Of a stretch of 64,000 bases of DNA, positions 1 through 7,868 are shown piece by piece. The stretch comes from JAGRGG01 sp965217265 (GTDB taxonomy: Bacteria; Pseudomonadota; Alphaproteobacteria; Geminicoccales; Geminicoccaceae), in the NCBI GenBank assembly GCA_965217265.1, contig CBDCHP010000011.1, forward strand, positions 248,001 through 312,000. Direction: 5' to 3'. How positions within the stretch are numbered: the first letter of the stretch is position 1; each line of letters begins with the position of its first letter. Below the pieces are notes generated by a model, which saw only the letters and a list, made by a program, of their open reading frames with translations, was not told where the DNA came from and made no database searches. The translations under genes were made by a program, and so were the position numbers.

Positions 1-354
1 AAAATATTGGATGGTGATCCTGATCCCGAGTTTGTAGCCAATGAAGATTACAGCGCTACGAACCTCGAACATATTGTTCCCCTTAGACCTTCATCAGAGT
101 GGGATGTGTCGATCGATGAGGCCGCTAGCATACAAAATCTTATTGGGAACATGACGCTGCTCAGCGCGAGAAAGAACGTTGCACTTGGCAATCAACCGTT
201 TGAGAAAAAGATAAAGATCTACAAAGATTCTACATACAAAATTACCAATTCTCTTGAAAGATACAGGAACAAATTTGGCGTTGATGAAATCAAAGCGCGC
301 CAATCAGAATTAGCTCAACTTGCTGTTAAGGCTTGGCCTCTGACATTCTCATGA
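1..354 (+). CDS. GmrSD-type restriction enzyme, C-terminal HNH (DUF1524) part, cut by window edge
   Basis: The reading frame is open from base 1, so this is the 3' end of a longer gene. The visible residues carry the DUF1524 pattern: LEHIVPLRP with the HNH-type histidine, a following tryptophan, then IGNMTLLSARKN and a lysine-rich NQPFEKKIKIY stretch. In GmrSD proteins this C-terminal domain is a nuclease joined to an N-terminal DUF262 NTPase, and the enzyme cuts modified phage DNA. The N-terminal domain lies outside the window, so activity against DNA is inferred from the family. The DNA is clearly lower in GC than the genes that follow, which suggests horizontally acquired defence DNA. The TTG at base 7 is not a convincing start. 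Confidence 0.72.
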   Translation, partial: KILDGDPDPEFVANEDYSATNLEHIVPLRPSSEWDVSIDEAASIQNLIGNMTLLSARKNVALGNQPFEKKIKIYKDSTYKITNSLERYRNKFGVDEIKARQSELAQLAVKAWPLTFS

Positions 355-432
355 TTTCAAAACTAGGACACTAGCCGAAGACCGCACGTTCTTGCAGCTC
401 GTATCGGCGCCGCACGGAGGCACCATCAAAGC

Positions 433-777
433 ATGATCGCCATCATCTTCGAGGTCTATCCCCACCCCGAGCACAAGGGGCGCTACCTCGACATCGCCGC
501 GAGCCTGAGACCGCTGCTCGAACAGATCGACGGCTTCATCTCGGTGGAACGCTTCCAGAGCCTCACCGATGCGGGCAAGATCCTCTCGCTGTCGTTCTTT
601 CGCGACGAGGCCGCCGTCGCCGAATGGCGCAGGCTCGCCTCGCACCGCAAGGCACAGGCCGAGGGCAGAGGCGTGGTTTTCCAGGACTATCGCCTGCGCG
701 TCGCGGGCGTCCTGCGCGACTACGGCATGTTCGAGCGCGATCAGGCGCCCGCCGACAGCCAGGAGAGACACGATTAG
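433..777 (+). CDS. antibiotic biosynthesis monooxygenase (ABM) domain protein
   Basis: A 114-residue protein with the short ferredoxin-like ABM fold. The N-terminal strand IAIIFEVYPHPEHKGRYLD is followed by a helix ending in GFISVERF, then a strand with SLSFFRDEAAVAEWR. Family members are small cofactor-free oxygenases, haem-degrading enzymes or stress proteins of unknown substrate, usually acting as dimers in the cytoplasm. Nothing nearby indicates a substrate. It is the first gene in normal high-GC composition after the left-edge island. It ends in TAG nine bases before the first copy of the long inverted repeat and converges on the TAXI gene. Confidence 0.8.
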   Translation: MIAIIFEVYPHPEHKGRYLDIAASLRPLLEQIDGFISVERFQSLTDAGKILSLSFFRDEAAVAEWRRLASHRKAQAEGRGVVFQDYRLRVAGVLRDYGMFERDQAPADSQERHD

Positions 778-785
778 AATAAGAT

Positions 786-931
786 GAACGCTGCGCGTCC
801 GCTGCGCGGGGCTTTCTTTTCTTCTTTTTTGCTACTTGTCGTTGGAGATTGGCCTCAACATCGAAGCCAGCCCCGGCCAAAGTTGCAAAAACAAAAGAGA
901 AAAACCCCGCGCAGCGGACGCGCAAGCGTTC
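786..931. repeat. Inverted-arm intergenic element, copy 1
   Basis: About 146 bp. The left arm, GAACGCTGCGCGTCCGCTGC then GCGGGG and a T-rich tract, is mirrored on the right by an A-rich tract, CCCCGCGCAGCGGACGCGC and AAGCGTTC. The core, read from the other strand, begins GCAACTTTGGCCGGGGCTGG, so this copy lies in the opposite orientation to copies 2, 4 and 5. It sits between convergent genes. Its right end supplies the TGA of the TAXI gene. A paired GC stem followed by T on either strand would act as a two-way intrinsic terminator; that role is inferred. Confidence 0.85.
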
Positions 932-2192
932 ACGCACCATTCCCCTCAACCCGCGCCTTCACGTAGGCGATGTGGGTGCGCAGGTGGTAGAGGCGTTCGG
1001 CGAAGGGGAGCGGCACGACGACGCGCACCACGTCGTTCTCCAGCCGGTGCAGCCGGTCGAGGACGGCGCGGCGCGCATGGGGGTCTTTTGCCGCCTCGCC
1101 CTCGCGCTCCAGTAAGCGCAAGTCCTTGTACCAGCGAAAGATCCGCCGGCCCATCTGCCACCGATAAGCGGGCGGGGCGAGGCGAAAGAGCGGGATCGCC
1201 AGGGTCAGGATCGGGATGATCAAGACCCACAGGCGGTCGATCAGGCTCGCCGCCCAGTAGGGGAAGTAGCGCTGGAGGAAGGAGGGGCCCTTGGCGAAGT
1301 AGTGTTCGGCCTCGGGGTGCAGCGGCAGTTCGACGTAGCGGTCGTTGGGAAAACGATCGATCGTGCCGAGCAGCCGGTCGCCGTCGTGGATCGCGTGCGC
1401 GACTTGCAGCAAGAGCCCGGCGATCGCGGGGTGCAGCGCCTCGGCGGCGACGAGGTTAGTCGTAACCCCGACCGTGTCGAGCGGCCGGTCGGGGACGTTG
1501 CGGGCCAAGTCCAGGCCGCCTTCGGGCAGACGCACGACGTTGAGGTAGGGGTAGGCGCGCATCCACGCCTCGGCCCGGCGCAGGCCCTGCAAGGCGACGC
1601 CCGGCGCCTCGATCAGCCGCCGCACGGCCCCGTTGTCGGTGCTGGTGACGAAGACGGCGGCGTCGGCCGTGCCGTTTAGCAGCGCCGTGGCGGCGGCGTC
1701 GCCGCCGAGCGGCAGCAGCGTGACGGCATCCGAGCGGCCGAGGTCGCGCAAGAGTTCCCCGACGAGCGCATGGGCACCGCTGCCCTCGGCCCCGGCGGCG
1801 ACGCGCCGCCCGGTAAGGCCGGCGAGGTCGTCGAGCGGCGCGGCCGATGGCGCGAACAGCCACAAAGGCTCGATCGCGAGGCTGCCGAGTGCGACGAGGC
1901 CCGCCTCCCCCGGCCGGACGATGCCGCCCTGGACGAAGGCGGCGTCGACCTCGCCCCGGCGCAGCAGGCGTAGGTTCTCGGCCGAGCCGGCGCTGGCCTT
2001 GAGCGTCACGTCGAGCCCGGCCGCGCGCAGCCGGTTCGCGTAAGCCTCGCCCAAGGCGGCGTAGAAGCCGCCCCCGGTGCCGGTCGCCAGCGTGATGTGG
2101 CCCGGCGGCGCCGGCTCGACGAAGCGCCACAAGATCATCGCGCTCAAGACGACGACGAGCAGCGGTAAAGCGAAGATGCGAAGAACCGACAT
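930..2192 (-). CDS. TAXI-family TRAP solute-binding-like protein with membrane anchors
   Basis: About 420 residues from the ATG chosen here, which gives MSVLRIFALPLL; an in-frame start 51 bases further up is less likely. The first 22 residues form a membrane anchor. Next comes the TAXI ligand-binding fold, beginning ITLATGTGGGFYAALGEAYA and including SAGSAENLRLLRRGEVDAAFVQGG. A second membrane span (LWVLIIPILTLAIPLF) and a charged cytoplasmic tail of about 80 residues follow. Classical TAXI proteins are free periplasmic binders for TRAP carriers, so an anchored form with a tail points to sensing or to a tethered binder. No TRAP permease is adjacent. The ligand is unknown. The stop codon lies in repeat copy 1. 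Confidence 0.82.
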   Translation of the reverse strand: MSVLRIFALPLLVVVLSAMILWRFVEPAPPGHITLATGTGGGFYAALGEAYANRLRAAGLDVTLKASAGSAENLRLLRRGEVDAAFVQGGIVRPGEAGLVALGSLAIEPLWLFAPSAAPLDDLAGLTGRRVAAGAEGSGAHALVGELLRDLGRSDAVTLLPLGGDAAATALLNGTADAAVFVTSTDNGAVRRLIEAPGVALQGLRRAEAWMRAYPYLNVVRLPEGGLDLARNVPDRPLDTVGVTTNLVAAEALHPAIAGLLLQVAHAIHDGDRLLGTIDRFPNDRYVELPLHPEAEHYFAKGPSFLQRYFPYWAASLIDRLWVLIIPILTLAIPLFRLAPPAYRWQMGRRIFRWYKDLRLLEREGEAAKDPHARRAVLDRLHRLENDVVRVVVPLPFAERLYHLRTHIAYVKARVEGNGA

Positions 2193-2410
2193 GGTTTGGC
2201 CGAACGATCCCACAACGCCAAGACCCGACGACGACCCTGGCAAACTTACGCCCCAAAGAGCAATATAATCGGCATATTAAACTTAAGGTTGTGACAATCG
2301 TGCACCGTATCGACGTCCGACCTTGGAGTACGACTCCGGCCGGGGACGAAGGCTTGACCCTTCATCGGGCAGTCTTAATTCCAGGGCGCGTTCTGAGCGA
2401 GGGAGCCTCC

Positions 2411-3202
2411 ATGCCGCTGATCGACGTCGCCGGCGCGCGTCTTTACGTCAAAGTCGAGGGGCCGGACGACGCGCCGGCGGTGATCTTCGGCCACGCGCTC
2501 GGGCTCGACCACACCACCTGGGACGCTCAGGCGCGCACCTTCGCCGAGCGCTACCGCGTCGTGCGCTACGACGCCCGCGGCCACGGCCGCTCGCCCGCGA
2601 CGGGGGCGCTCGGCATCGCCGACCTCGCCGCCGACGCGGTCGGCCTCATGGACGCGCTCAAGATCGAGCGGGCGGTGTTCTGCGGCCTGTCGATGGGCGG
2701 CTTCGTCGGCCTGCAACTGGCGCTGGACGAGCCCGAACGCCTCGCGGGCCTGGTCTTGTGCGACACCGCCTGCGCGCTCGGGCCGGCCTCGATGTGGTAC
2801 GAGCGCGTGGCGCGGATCGAGGCGGGCGGCACGGCGGCGCTCGCCGACGACACGTTGAAAGAGACGCTAGGCCCCGCAACGCGGGCCGAGCGGCCCGACC
2901 TCGCCCGCGCGATCAAGGCCATGGTCAAGGCGACCGACGACGCGGGCTACGCCGCCTGCGCGCGGGCGATCCAGGCTTGGTCGGTCTGCGAGCGCCTGGG
3001 CGAGGTGCGCACCCCGACGCTGGTCGTCACCGGCGGCGACGACCCGGCGATCCCGCCCGAACGCTCGCGCGCGTTGGCAAACGGCATCGAGGGTGCGCGC
3101 CTCGTGGTGCTGGACGGGGCGCGGCATTTGTCCAACATCGAGCGGGCCGGAGATTTCGACAAGGCACTCGGCGGGTTCCTCGTCGCCCACGCGGTGGATT
3201 GA
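2411..3202 (+). CDS. alpha/beta hydrolase, 3-oxoadipate enol-lactonase-like
   Basis: A 263-residue alpha/beta hydrolase. The ATG was chosen because a GAGGGAG ribosome site lies just upstream; an in-frame start 120 bases earlier has none. Visible features are the oxyanion region FGHALGLDHTTW, the YDARGHGRS strand-turn, the nucleophile elbow CGLSMGG, the acid in GGDDPAIP and the histidine in ARHLSNIE. This arrangement is closest to PcaD, which opens 3-oxoadipate enol-lactone in the beta-ketoadipate pathway. No other pca gene is in the window, so the substrate is uncertain and another ester or lactone is possible. Its TGA overlaps the left end of repeat copy 2. Confidence 0.8.
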   Translation: MPLIDVAGARLYVKVEGPDDAPAVIFGHALGLDHTTWDAQARTFAERYRVVRYDARGHGRSPATGALGIADLAADAVGLMDALKIERAVFCGLSMGGFVGLQLALDEPERLAGLVLCDTACALGPASMWYERVARIEAGGTAALADDTLKETLGPATRAERPDLARAIKAMVKATDDAGYAACARAIQAWSVCERLGEVRTPTLVVTGGDDPAIPPERSRALANGIEGARLVVLDGARHLSNIERAGDFDKALGGFLVAHAVD

Positions 3203-3346
3203 ACGCTTCGCGTCCGCTGCGCGGGGCTTCTTTTTTCTCTTTTTTTGCAACTTTGGCCGGGGCTGGCCCTCGGCGTTTGTGCCAGTTCGAGGACAACTAG
3301 CAAAAAAGAAGAGAAAAAAGCCCGGCGCAGCCGACGCGAAGCGTTC
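3201..3346. repeat. Inverted-arm intergenic element, copy 2
   Basis: A 146-bp element in the forward orientation, with core GCAACTTTGGCCGGGGCTGG. Its outer ends are TGAACGCTTCGCG and CGCGAAGCGTTCA. The left TGA ends the hydrolase gene and the right TCA is the complement of the TGA that ends the chaC-like gene, so both convergent genes stop inside the element. T-rich runs follow the GC stem in both directions. Confidence 0.9.
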
Positions 3347-4076
3347 ACCCCCCCACCCGATAAGCCCCGACCTCGCCGACCAACTCTTCGAGATACCGAT
3401 CGACGATGCCGAGTTCGGCCAAGTGCTCATTGGTCGAGGTCAGGTAGTCGCGGCAGGCGCCGAGCGGTCCTTCGGCGAGCGCGATGGCACGGACCTTGCG
3501 CTCGCGCGGGATCGGGCCGGAGTAGCGCGGGTGGCGGGTGTCGATCCTGAAGGCGAGCGTCCTCTGTTGGCCTTCGTCGTGCAGGACGGGGAGCCACGCC
3601 GGCCGGTAGGCGCCGGTGATCATCTCGCGCCGCCAGAGGAGCGGCGTCTCCTCCTCGATCTCGGACGCGGCGATACGGTAGAGGACGCCCTTGCAGGCGC
3701 CGCCGCGCTCCAGGCCGAGGACGAGGCCGGGCTCTGCTTCGGTGCCGCGGCCCATGTGGGTCCACAAGCAAAAGCTGCGGTGGACGCCGCGGGCGAGGCC
3801 GATGCGCTGCTCGACGAAGTGAAAGGCCGGGTTCCAGATCAAGGAGCCGTAGGCGAACAGCCAGAGATCCTGGCCCGGCGCGAGATCGGCCAGGGTCAGG
3901 CGGCGCGACGCCTCCAGGGTCTCCTCGGGCAGGATGCCGTAGTCGGCCGGCAGCCCGCCCTGCGCCATGAGCCGCTCGTGCCAGCCCTCCTTCAGGATCT
4001 CGCGGGTCAGCAAGCGCTCGGTCTCCTCGCTAGCAGAACGTGCGCGAGCATGGGCGCAGTGCACACCCTTTGGCAA
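3345..4076 (-). CDS. chaC: gamma-glutamylcyclotransferase, ChaC family
   Basis: A 243-residue protein of the ChaC family, which splits glutathione into 5-oxoproline and Cys-Gly in the cytoplasm. The substrate loop is LFAYGSLIWNPAFHF, with YGSL at residues 76-79. The conserved acidic stretch WRREMITGAY carries the likely catalytic glutamate. The domain runs from about residue 70 to 230. The first 35 residues look unlike the family, so the true start may be the Met at residue 37, giving a protein nearer the usual size. Its stop codon is formed by repeat copy 2. Confidence 0.87.
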   Translation of the reverse strand: MPKGVHCAHARARSASEETERLLTREILKEGWHERLMAQGGLPADYGILPEETLEASRRLTLADLAPGQDLWLFAYGSLIWNPAFHFVEQRIGLARGVHRSFCLWTHMGRGTEAEPGLVLGLERGGACKGVLYRIAASEIEEETPLLWRREMITGAYRPAWLPVLHDEGQQRTLAFRIDTRHPRYSGPIPRERKVRAIALAEGPLGACRDYLTSTNEHLAELGIVDRYLEELVGEVGAYRVGG

Positions 4077-4162
4077 CCCGAACCTCGGCCGGCCCCCGGT
4101 CTGGCGCTTGGCCCGGCGGGCGTGTAGACCGGCTGGAGCCTCCGCCCGAAAGGATACCGCCC

Positions 4163-4303
4163 GTGCGACGACACCGTTGGCTGATGGTCATGATGCTGAC
4201 GCTGCTGGCGCTCGCCGCCTGCGGTGAGCGCCAGTTGGCCAGGTCCGTCGATACGTGGTGCCGCAACAATCCCGATTGCGACCACGCCGACGACCCGCGC
4301 TGA
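4163..4303 (+). CDS. small lipoprotein
   Basis: A 46-residue ORF starting at GTG with GAAAGGA about nine bases upstream. It begins with arginines, has a hydrophobic stretch and then a clear lipobox, LALAAC, followed by a short tail with two more cysteines (DTWCRNNPDCDH). This predicts an outer- or inner-membrane lipoprotein of about 25 mature residues. Its function is unknown. It lies between two leftward genes, in the opposite direction, and ends three bases before the stop of the antiporter gene. Longer in-frame starts upstream lack a signal-like N-terminus. Confidence 0.5.
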   Translation: MRRHRWLMVMMLTLLALAACGERQLARSVDTWCRNNPDCDHADDPR

Positions 4304-4306
4304 GCC

Positions 4307-5926
4307 TCAAGCCTCCAGCACCGGACGGGCGAGATGGCGGCCGGTGTCGATGACCTCGGGCACGACGCGGCTGGCGCCGGCCCGCTCCAGCTCCTCGGCG
4401 TCGGCCTCGATGTGGACCCTGGCGACGATGGTGAGGTCGGGGAACAGGTAGCGCAGGAGGGTGACGAGGTTCTTGACCGTGCGGCCGTCGTCGAAGGCGA
4501 CGACGACGGCACGGGCGCTCTCGACGTGGACCATCGCCAGCACGTCGGGCTGACCGGCGTCGCCGTAGTAGGCGTCATACCCGCGTTTCCTCGCGCGCTC
4601 GACCTGCTTCGCGTCGAGGTCGAGGCCGATCGCCGGCACGGCGCCCTCCTTCAGGTGGCGCAGCACCTGCCGGCCGACGAGGCCGCAGCCGGCGACGACG
4701 ACGTGGCCCTCGGGCAGCGCCAAGCCGTCGTCGGCGTCGGGCAGCGACGAGGACGGTTCGACCACCGGCCGCGGCGAGGCATTGCCCAGGCGCCGCTCGG
4801 CCAGGGCCAGGAGGGGCGTCAGCGCCATGGTGAGTGCCACGACGAGGACCAGGATCTCCATCGTCGCCTTGTCGAACAGGTCCCCCGCCGCCGCCGCCCC
4901 CCAGAGGACGAAGGCGAACTCGCCGCCCTGGGCGAGGAGGAGCGCGACCCGAAGGCCGAGCCGCGCCTCGAAGCCGAACGCGAGGCAGGCGAGCCACAGG
5001 ATGAGCCCCTTCAGGCCGAGGAGGCCCAGCGTCAGGACGGCGATGTCGAGCGGGCGCTCGACGAGCGGGTCCAGGCCCACCCCCATGCCGACCGTGACGA
5101 AGAACAGGCCGAGCAGGAGGCCGCGAAACGCGCGCATGTCGGCGGCGATCTGGTGCCGGTAGCTTGTCTCGGCCAGGACGATCCCGGCGAGGAAGGCGCC
5201 GAACGCGAGCGACAGCCCGGCGGCGTGGGTCGCGGCGGCGGATCCTAAGACGATGAGGACGGTGGCGGCGGTGAACAGTTCGGGCAGGTTCAAGCCGGCC
5301 ACCGGCCGCAGCAGACGCGGCAGGAGGAGGCGGCCGAGGACGAAGATGGCCGCGACGGCAAGGATCGCCTTGAGCGCGCTGAACGCCACCACCGGCACGA
5401 GGTTGCCGTCGCCCTCCAGCGCGACGACGACGACGAGGAGCGGCCCGACCAGGATGTCCTGCACGACGAGCACGGCGAACGCGGTCCGGCCGTGGCGGCT
5501 GAACAGGGCGCCCTGGGCGGTCAGGAGGCGGAGCACGATCGCGGTCGAGCTGAAGGCAAAGCCGGCCGCGACCGCGAACGCTGTCGCCGGCGGCAACCCC
5601 GCCAGCATCGACACCGCGATCAAGGCGGCGATCGTGCCGACCATCTGGACGAGGCCGACGAGAAAGACGCGGGCACCGATGGCGCGCAGCCGGTGCAAGG
5701 GCAGTTCGAGCGCGATGGTGAACAGAAGGACGACGACGCCGAGTTCGCCCAGGACCGAGGCGACGGCGCTCTCGCCGACGAGGCCGAGGCCGGGGGGGCC
5801 GATCAGGACGCCGGCCGCGAGGTAGCCGAGGATGGGGCCGAGCCCGACCCGATGGCTGAGCCCCGCCATCGCCGCGCCCGAGGCGACGATGACGAGCGCG
5901 TCGGTGAGCCAAACGGTCGCGGCCAT
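4307..5926 (-). CDS. cation:proton antiporter, CPA2 (KefB-like), with TrkA-N domain
   Basis: A 539-residue inner-membrane protein. Residues 1 to about 370 form the CPA2 exchanger with about 12 spans, including GPILGYLAAGVLIGPPGLGL, the AFSSTAIVLRLL segment and LVVQD. From about residue 405 a TrkA-N Rossmann domain begins GHVVVAGCGLVGRQVL and contains GDAGQPDVL. Homologues exchange K+ or Na+ for H+ and are gated by nucleotide or glutathione adducts at the C-terminal domain. The neighbouring ChaC degrades glutathione, so a link to glutathione-gated potassium efflux is possible but unproven. The full C-terminal region is present although shorter than in KefC. Confidence 0.88.
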   Translation of the reverse strand: MAATVWLTDALVIVASGAAMAGLSHRVGLGPILGYLAAGVLIGPPGLGLVGESAVASVLGELGVVVLLFTIALELPLHRLRAIGARVFLVGLVQMVGTIAALIAVSMLAGLPPATAFAVAAGFAFSSTAIVLRLLTAQGALFSRHGRTAFAVLVVQDILVGPLLVVVVALEGDGNLVPVVAFSALKAILAVAAIFVLGRLLLPRLLRPVAGLNLPELFTAATVLIVLGSAAATHAAGLSLAFGAFLAGIVLAETSYRHQIAADMRAFRGLLLGLFFVTVGMGVGLDPLVERPLDIAVLTLGLLGLKGLILWLACLAFGFEARLGLRVALLLAQGGEFAFVLWGAAAAGDLFDKATMEILVLVVALTMALTPLLALAERRLGNASPRPVVEPSSSLPDADDGLALPEGHVVVAGCGLVGRQVLRHLKEGAVPAIGLDLDAKQVERARKRGYDAYYGDAGQPDVLAMVHVESARAVVVAFDDGRTVKNLVTLLRYLFPDLTIVARVHIEADAEELERAGASRVVPEVIDTGRHLARPVLEA

Positions 5927-6030
5927 GGTGGGGACAAGCTGTAGGCGAATTTAGGCGGCGTGACGAGGGGGTTAGGGGGGGGGAAGATGGGAAGATTTTG
6001 TGGCTTTTGAAAATTCTGTTTTAAAAGCTG

Positions 6031-6059
6031 TAGCTAAAAAATGTTGATAACATTAGCTA
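6031..6059 (-). terminator. Possible intrinsic terminator of the AT-rich gene
   Basis: Read leftward the sequence is TAGCTAATGTT, ATC, AACATT, then TTTT and TAGCTA. The six-base stem AATGTT/AACATT with a three-base loop is followed directly by T residues, and outer bases can extend the stem. It lies about 60 bases after the stop of the AT-rich gene, in the right orientation to end its transcript. Confidence 0.45.
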
Positions 6060-6119
6060 TCTTTGTTTAATAATGAACATTAAATATATGGTAATACAGT
6101 AGATTTTGTAGCAATATTG

Positions 6120-6916
6120 TCAAATAGAAAGGTCTCTAAACTCGAATTTGCCGTTAGTACTTTCCAAAAAATTTTCAAGAGTAATTCTGATAATATTAAA
6201 TTTCTCGGCTGTTTTTGAAATATTGTTGAATATTATTTCAATATTTATAGGTATATCGCTAGTAAGATCGAACATTAAGTAAGGAGCATTTCTATCGCCT
6301 ATGCTAATACTACTGGTGAAAATTTGTTGGTTCATATCATCTACTACTAATACTGAGTTAGCTCTAATGAAGACAGCTCGATCTCGGGAGATACTTCTGA
6401 GCGTTAACAAGCATGCGACATCAGCTTGGTTGATTTTTTTCGCACACCCATTCATCCCAACTTCAATATCATTTATAGTATTAGTAGCTAAAGGATGATT
6501 GATAAGATCTTTTTCGGGAGGAAAAGGAAATTCTTTTCTAATTTCTTTGATTTTTTGTATTTTCTCCGATATGCCAAGTTCTGTATCTTGCATGTTTGTG
6601 ATGCAAAACATATACTTAAAATACGCGTTTGACCTAGTGGTCTCTGCATCAGGATATTTAGAAAATATCTCTTCACGCGAAGTTTGTATTTGTCCTGTAA
6701 ACTCGCCAGAACCTATAAGGCGAGATAGAAGACGTGCTTCTGCCTTAATGTCCCCCTTCAGTGAGTTATTGGCAACAGGAGGCGGATTTTCGCATAGCGA
6801 AGCTTGAGCAAAAAATATTTTTGGAGAACTAAATCAAGAGAAAATAGCAACACCAGCAGTAAAGAAGTAGAATTTTTCTTTGCACACTTAGGCTTTTTAC
6901 AATATTCTACCAGCAT
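6120..6916 (-). pseudogene. Secreted protein of unknown function, frameshifted in its signal region
   Basis: I do not recognise this protein. An ATG-started frame of 163 codons occupies 6120-6611, but the same frame stays open upstream to 6836 with no usual start and reads through FFAQASLCENPPPVANNSLK. One frame over, an ATG at 6916 begins MLVEYCKKPKCAKKNSTS and a hydrophobic run LLLVLLFS. Joining the two near the A/T runs at 6810-6822 gives one protein of roughly 250 residues with a signal peptide and an AQA-type cleavage site. One base gained or lost would explain the break. The DNA is very AT-rich, unlike all flanking housekeeping genes, and ends at an IS1 insertion, which marks it as acquired DNA. 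The frameshift could be real decay, phase variation or a sequencing error. Confidence 0.55.
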
Positions 6917-6985
6917 TATGTATTACTTTCGTGATCAAGGCATGATCGAAGGGTTGCTTCAAACAATTATATCTATAATATTTTT

Positions 6986-7763
6986 GAGGGTCTCAGGCTA
7001 GCATAGACCGGAGGTCGCCGATCTTGTCGTTGCCGCCGAAGCGGGCGAACAGCGCGATCGAGGCGTCCACCATGCGCACGGCCTTGGAGACCACGATCGA
7101 CCGGCGCCGAAAGCGGGCGAGCCAGTGCCGCTGGCGGGCGTGGTCGCGCTCGATGCCGTGGGTCTCCTTTTTGCCGACGTAGAGCCGGCCTTGGGGGATC
7201 GCCTTCTCGTAGGCGGCCCAGTCGTCGGTGCAGTAGAGCCGCACGCCCCAGCGCTTCAGGCGCTTGAGAAGGCGTTCAAGGGTGGCTCGGTCACGACCCC
7301 CCAGCTCCCAGTCGATGAGCCGTCCCGTAGCACGATCCCGAGCCTTCCAGACCCACAGCTTGTTCGGCTTTTTTTGAGGTAGTGCCACATCTCGTCCAGC
7401 TCGACCACGACGGCACGGCCTTCGGGCTCGGGCTTTTGCGCGTAGACTTCCGCAAAGCGCTCGATCCAGGCCTGCACCGTGGGGGTCGACACCCCGAGCA
7501 GCTTGGCGGTGCGGTTCATCGAGACGCCGCTGAGGTAGAGCAGCACCGCTTCCACCTTGAGCCGCAGCGGCATCCCGCGCGGCGGGGTGTCGGTGAAGTT
7601 CAGCCCGCAGCCCTTGCAGCGGTAGCGTTGCTTGCCGCGCATGAACCCGTTCTTGACGTGCTCCTCGCCCCCGCACCCCTTGCACCGTAGCCCCATCCAA
7701 CCCGCCCCGTCCGCCGTTCCCTGGCCGACGGATATGGGCGGTCTATGCCAAGCTCAAACCCTC
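6986..7763 (-). mobile_element. IS1-family insertion sequence, copy 1 (778 bp)
   Basis: The element begins GAGGGTCTCAGGCTAGC on the left. Read inward from the right end it begins GAGGGTTTGAGCTTGGC. These imperfect terminal repeats match at 19 of 24 positions by hand alignment. It is flanked by a perfect 8-bp target duplication, ATATTTTT, at 6978-6985 and 7764-7771. Length, 8-bp duplication and two overlapping transposase frames all fit IS1. A second copy at 44887-45664 appears identical in sequence and in the same orientation. Perfect ends and duplication point to a recent, probably active insertion. Confidence 0.95.
6993..7696 (-). CDS. IS1 transposase InsAB', made by programmed -1 frameshift (copy 1)
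   Basis: Two frames encode one transposase of about 234 residues. The first, InsA-like, starts at ATG 7696 with a zinc finger (CKGCG near the start and CKGCG about 20 residues later), then a helix-turn-helix (MNRTAKLLGVSTPTVQAW), and would stop at 7256 without shifting. A run of seven A residues (complement of 7369-7375) inside YLKK allows a -1 slip into the frame that reads KKPNKLWVWKARDRATG. The DDE residues are likely the Asp in VELDEMWHYL, the Asp in YCTDDWAAY and an acidic residue in THGIERDHARQ. The stop lies in the terminal repeat. In IS1 the unshifted InsA acts as a repressor, which is presumably true here. Confidence 0.9.
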
Positions 7764-7868
7764 ATATTTTTTATGAGAAGACATATTTTCGCCTAGCTAG
7801 GAATTAACGAAAATAGTGAGTGAGATTATAGAAATCAACCTCAAGTTTATTTTTATTACGCAACCGCC

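Noticed and set aside
786..931. The repeat copies as CRISPR repeats or as small protein genes
   Set aside because: They are single, kilobases apart and internally palindromic; short ORFs through them are the same arms read as codons.
2241..2270. A promoter with TATAAT at 2264-2269
   Set aside because: No -35 box at proper spacing could be found, so it was not listed as a feature.
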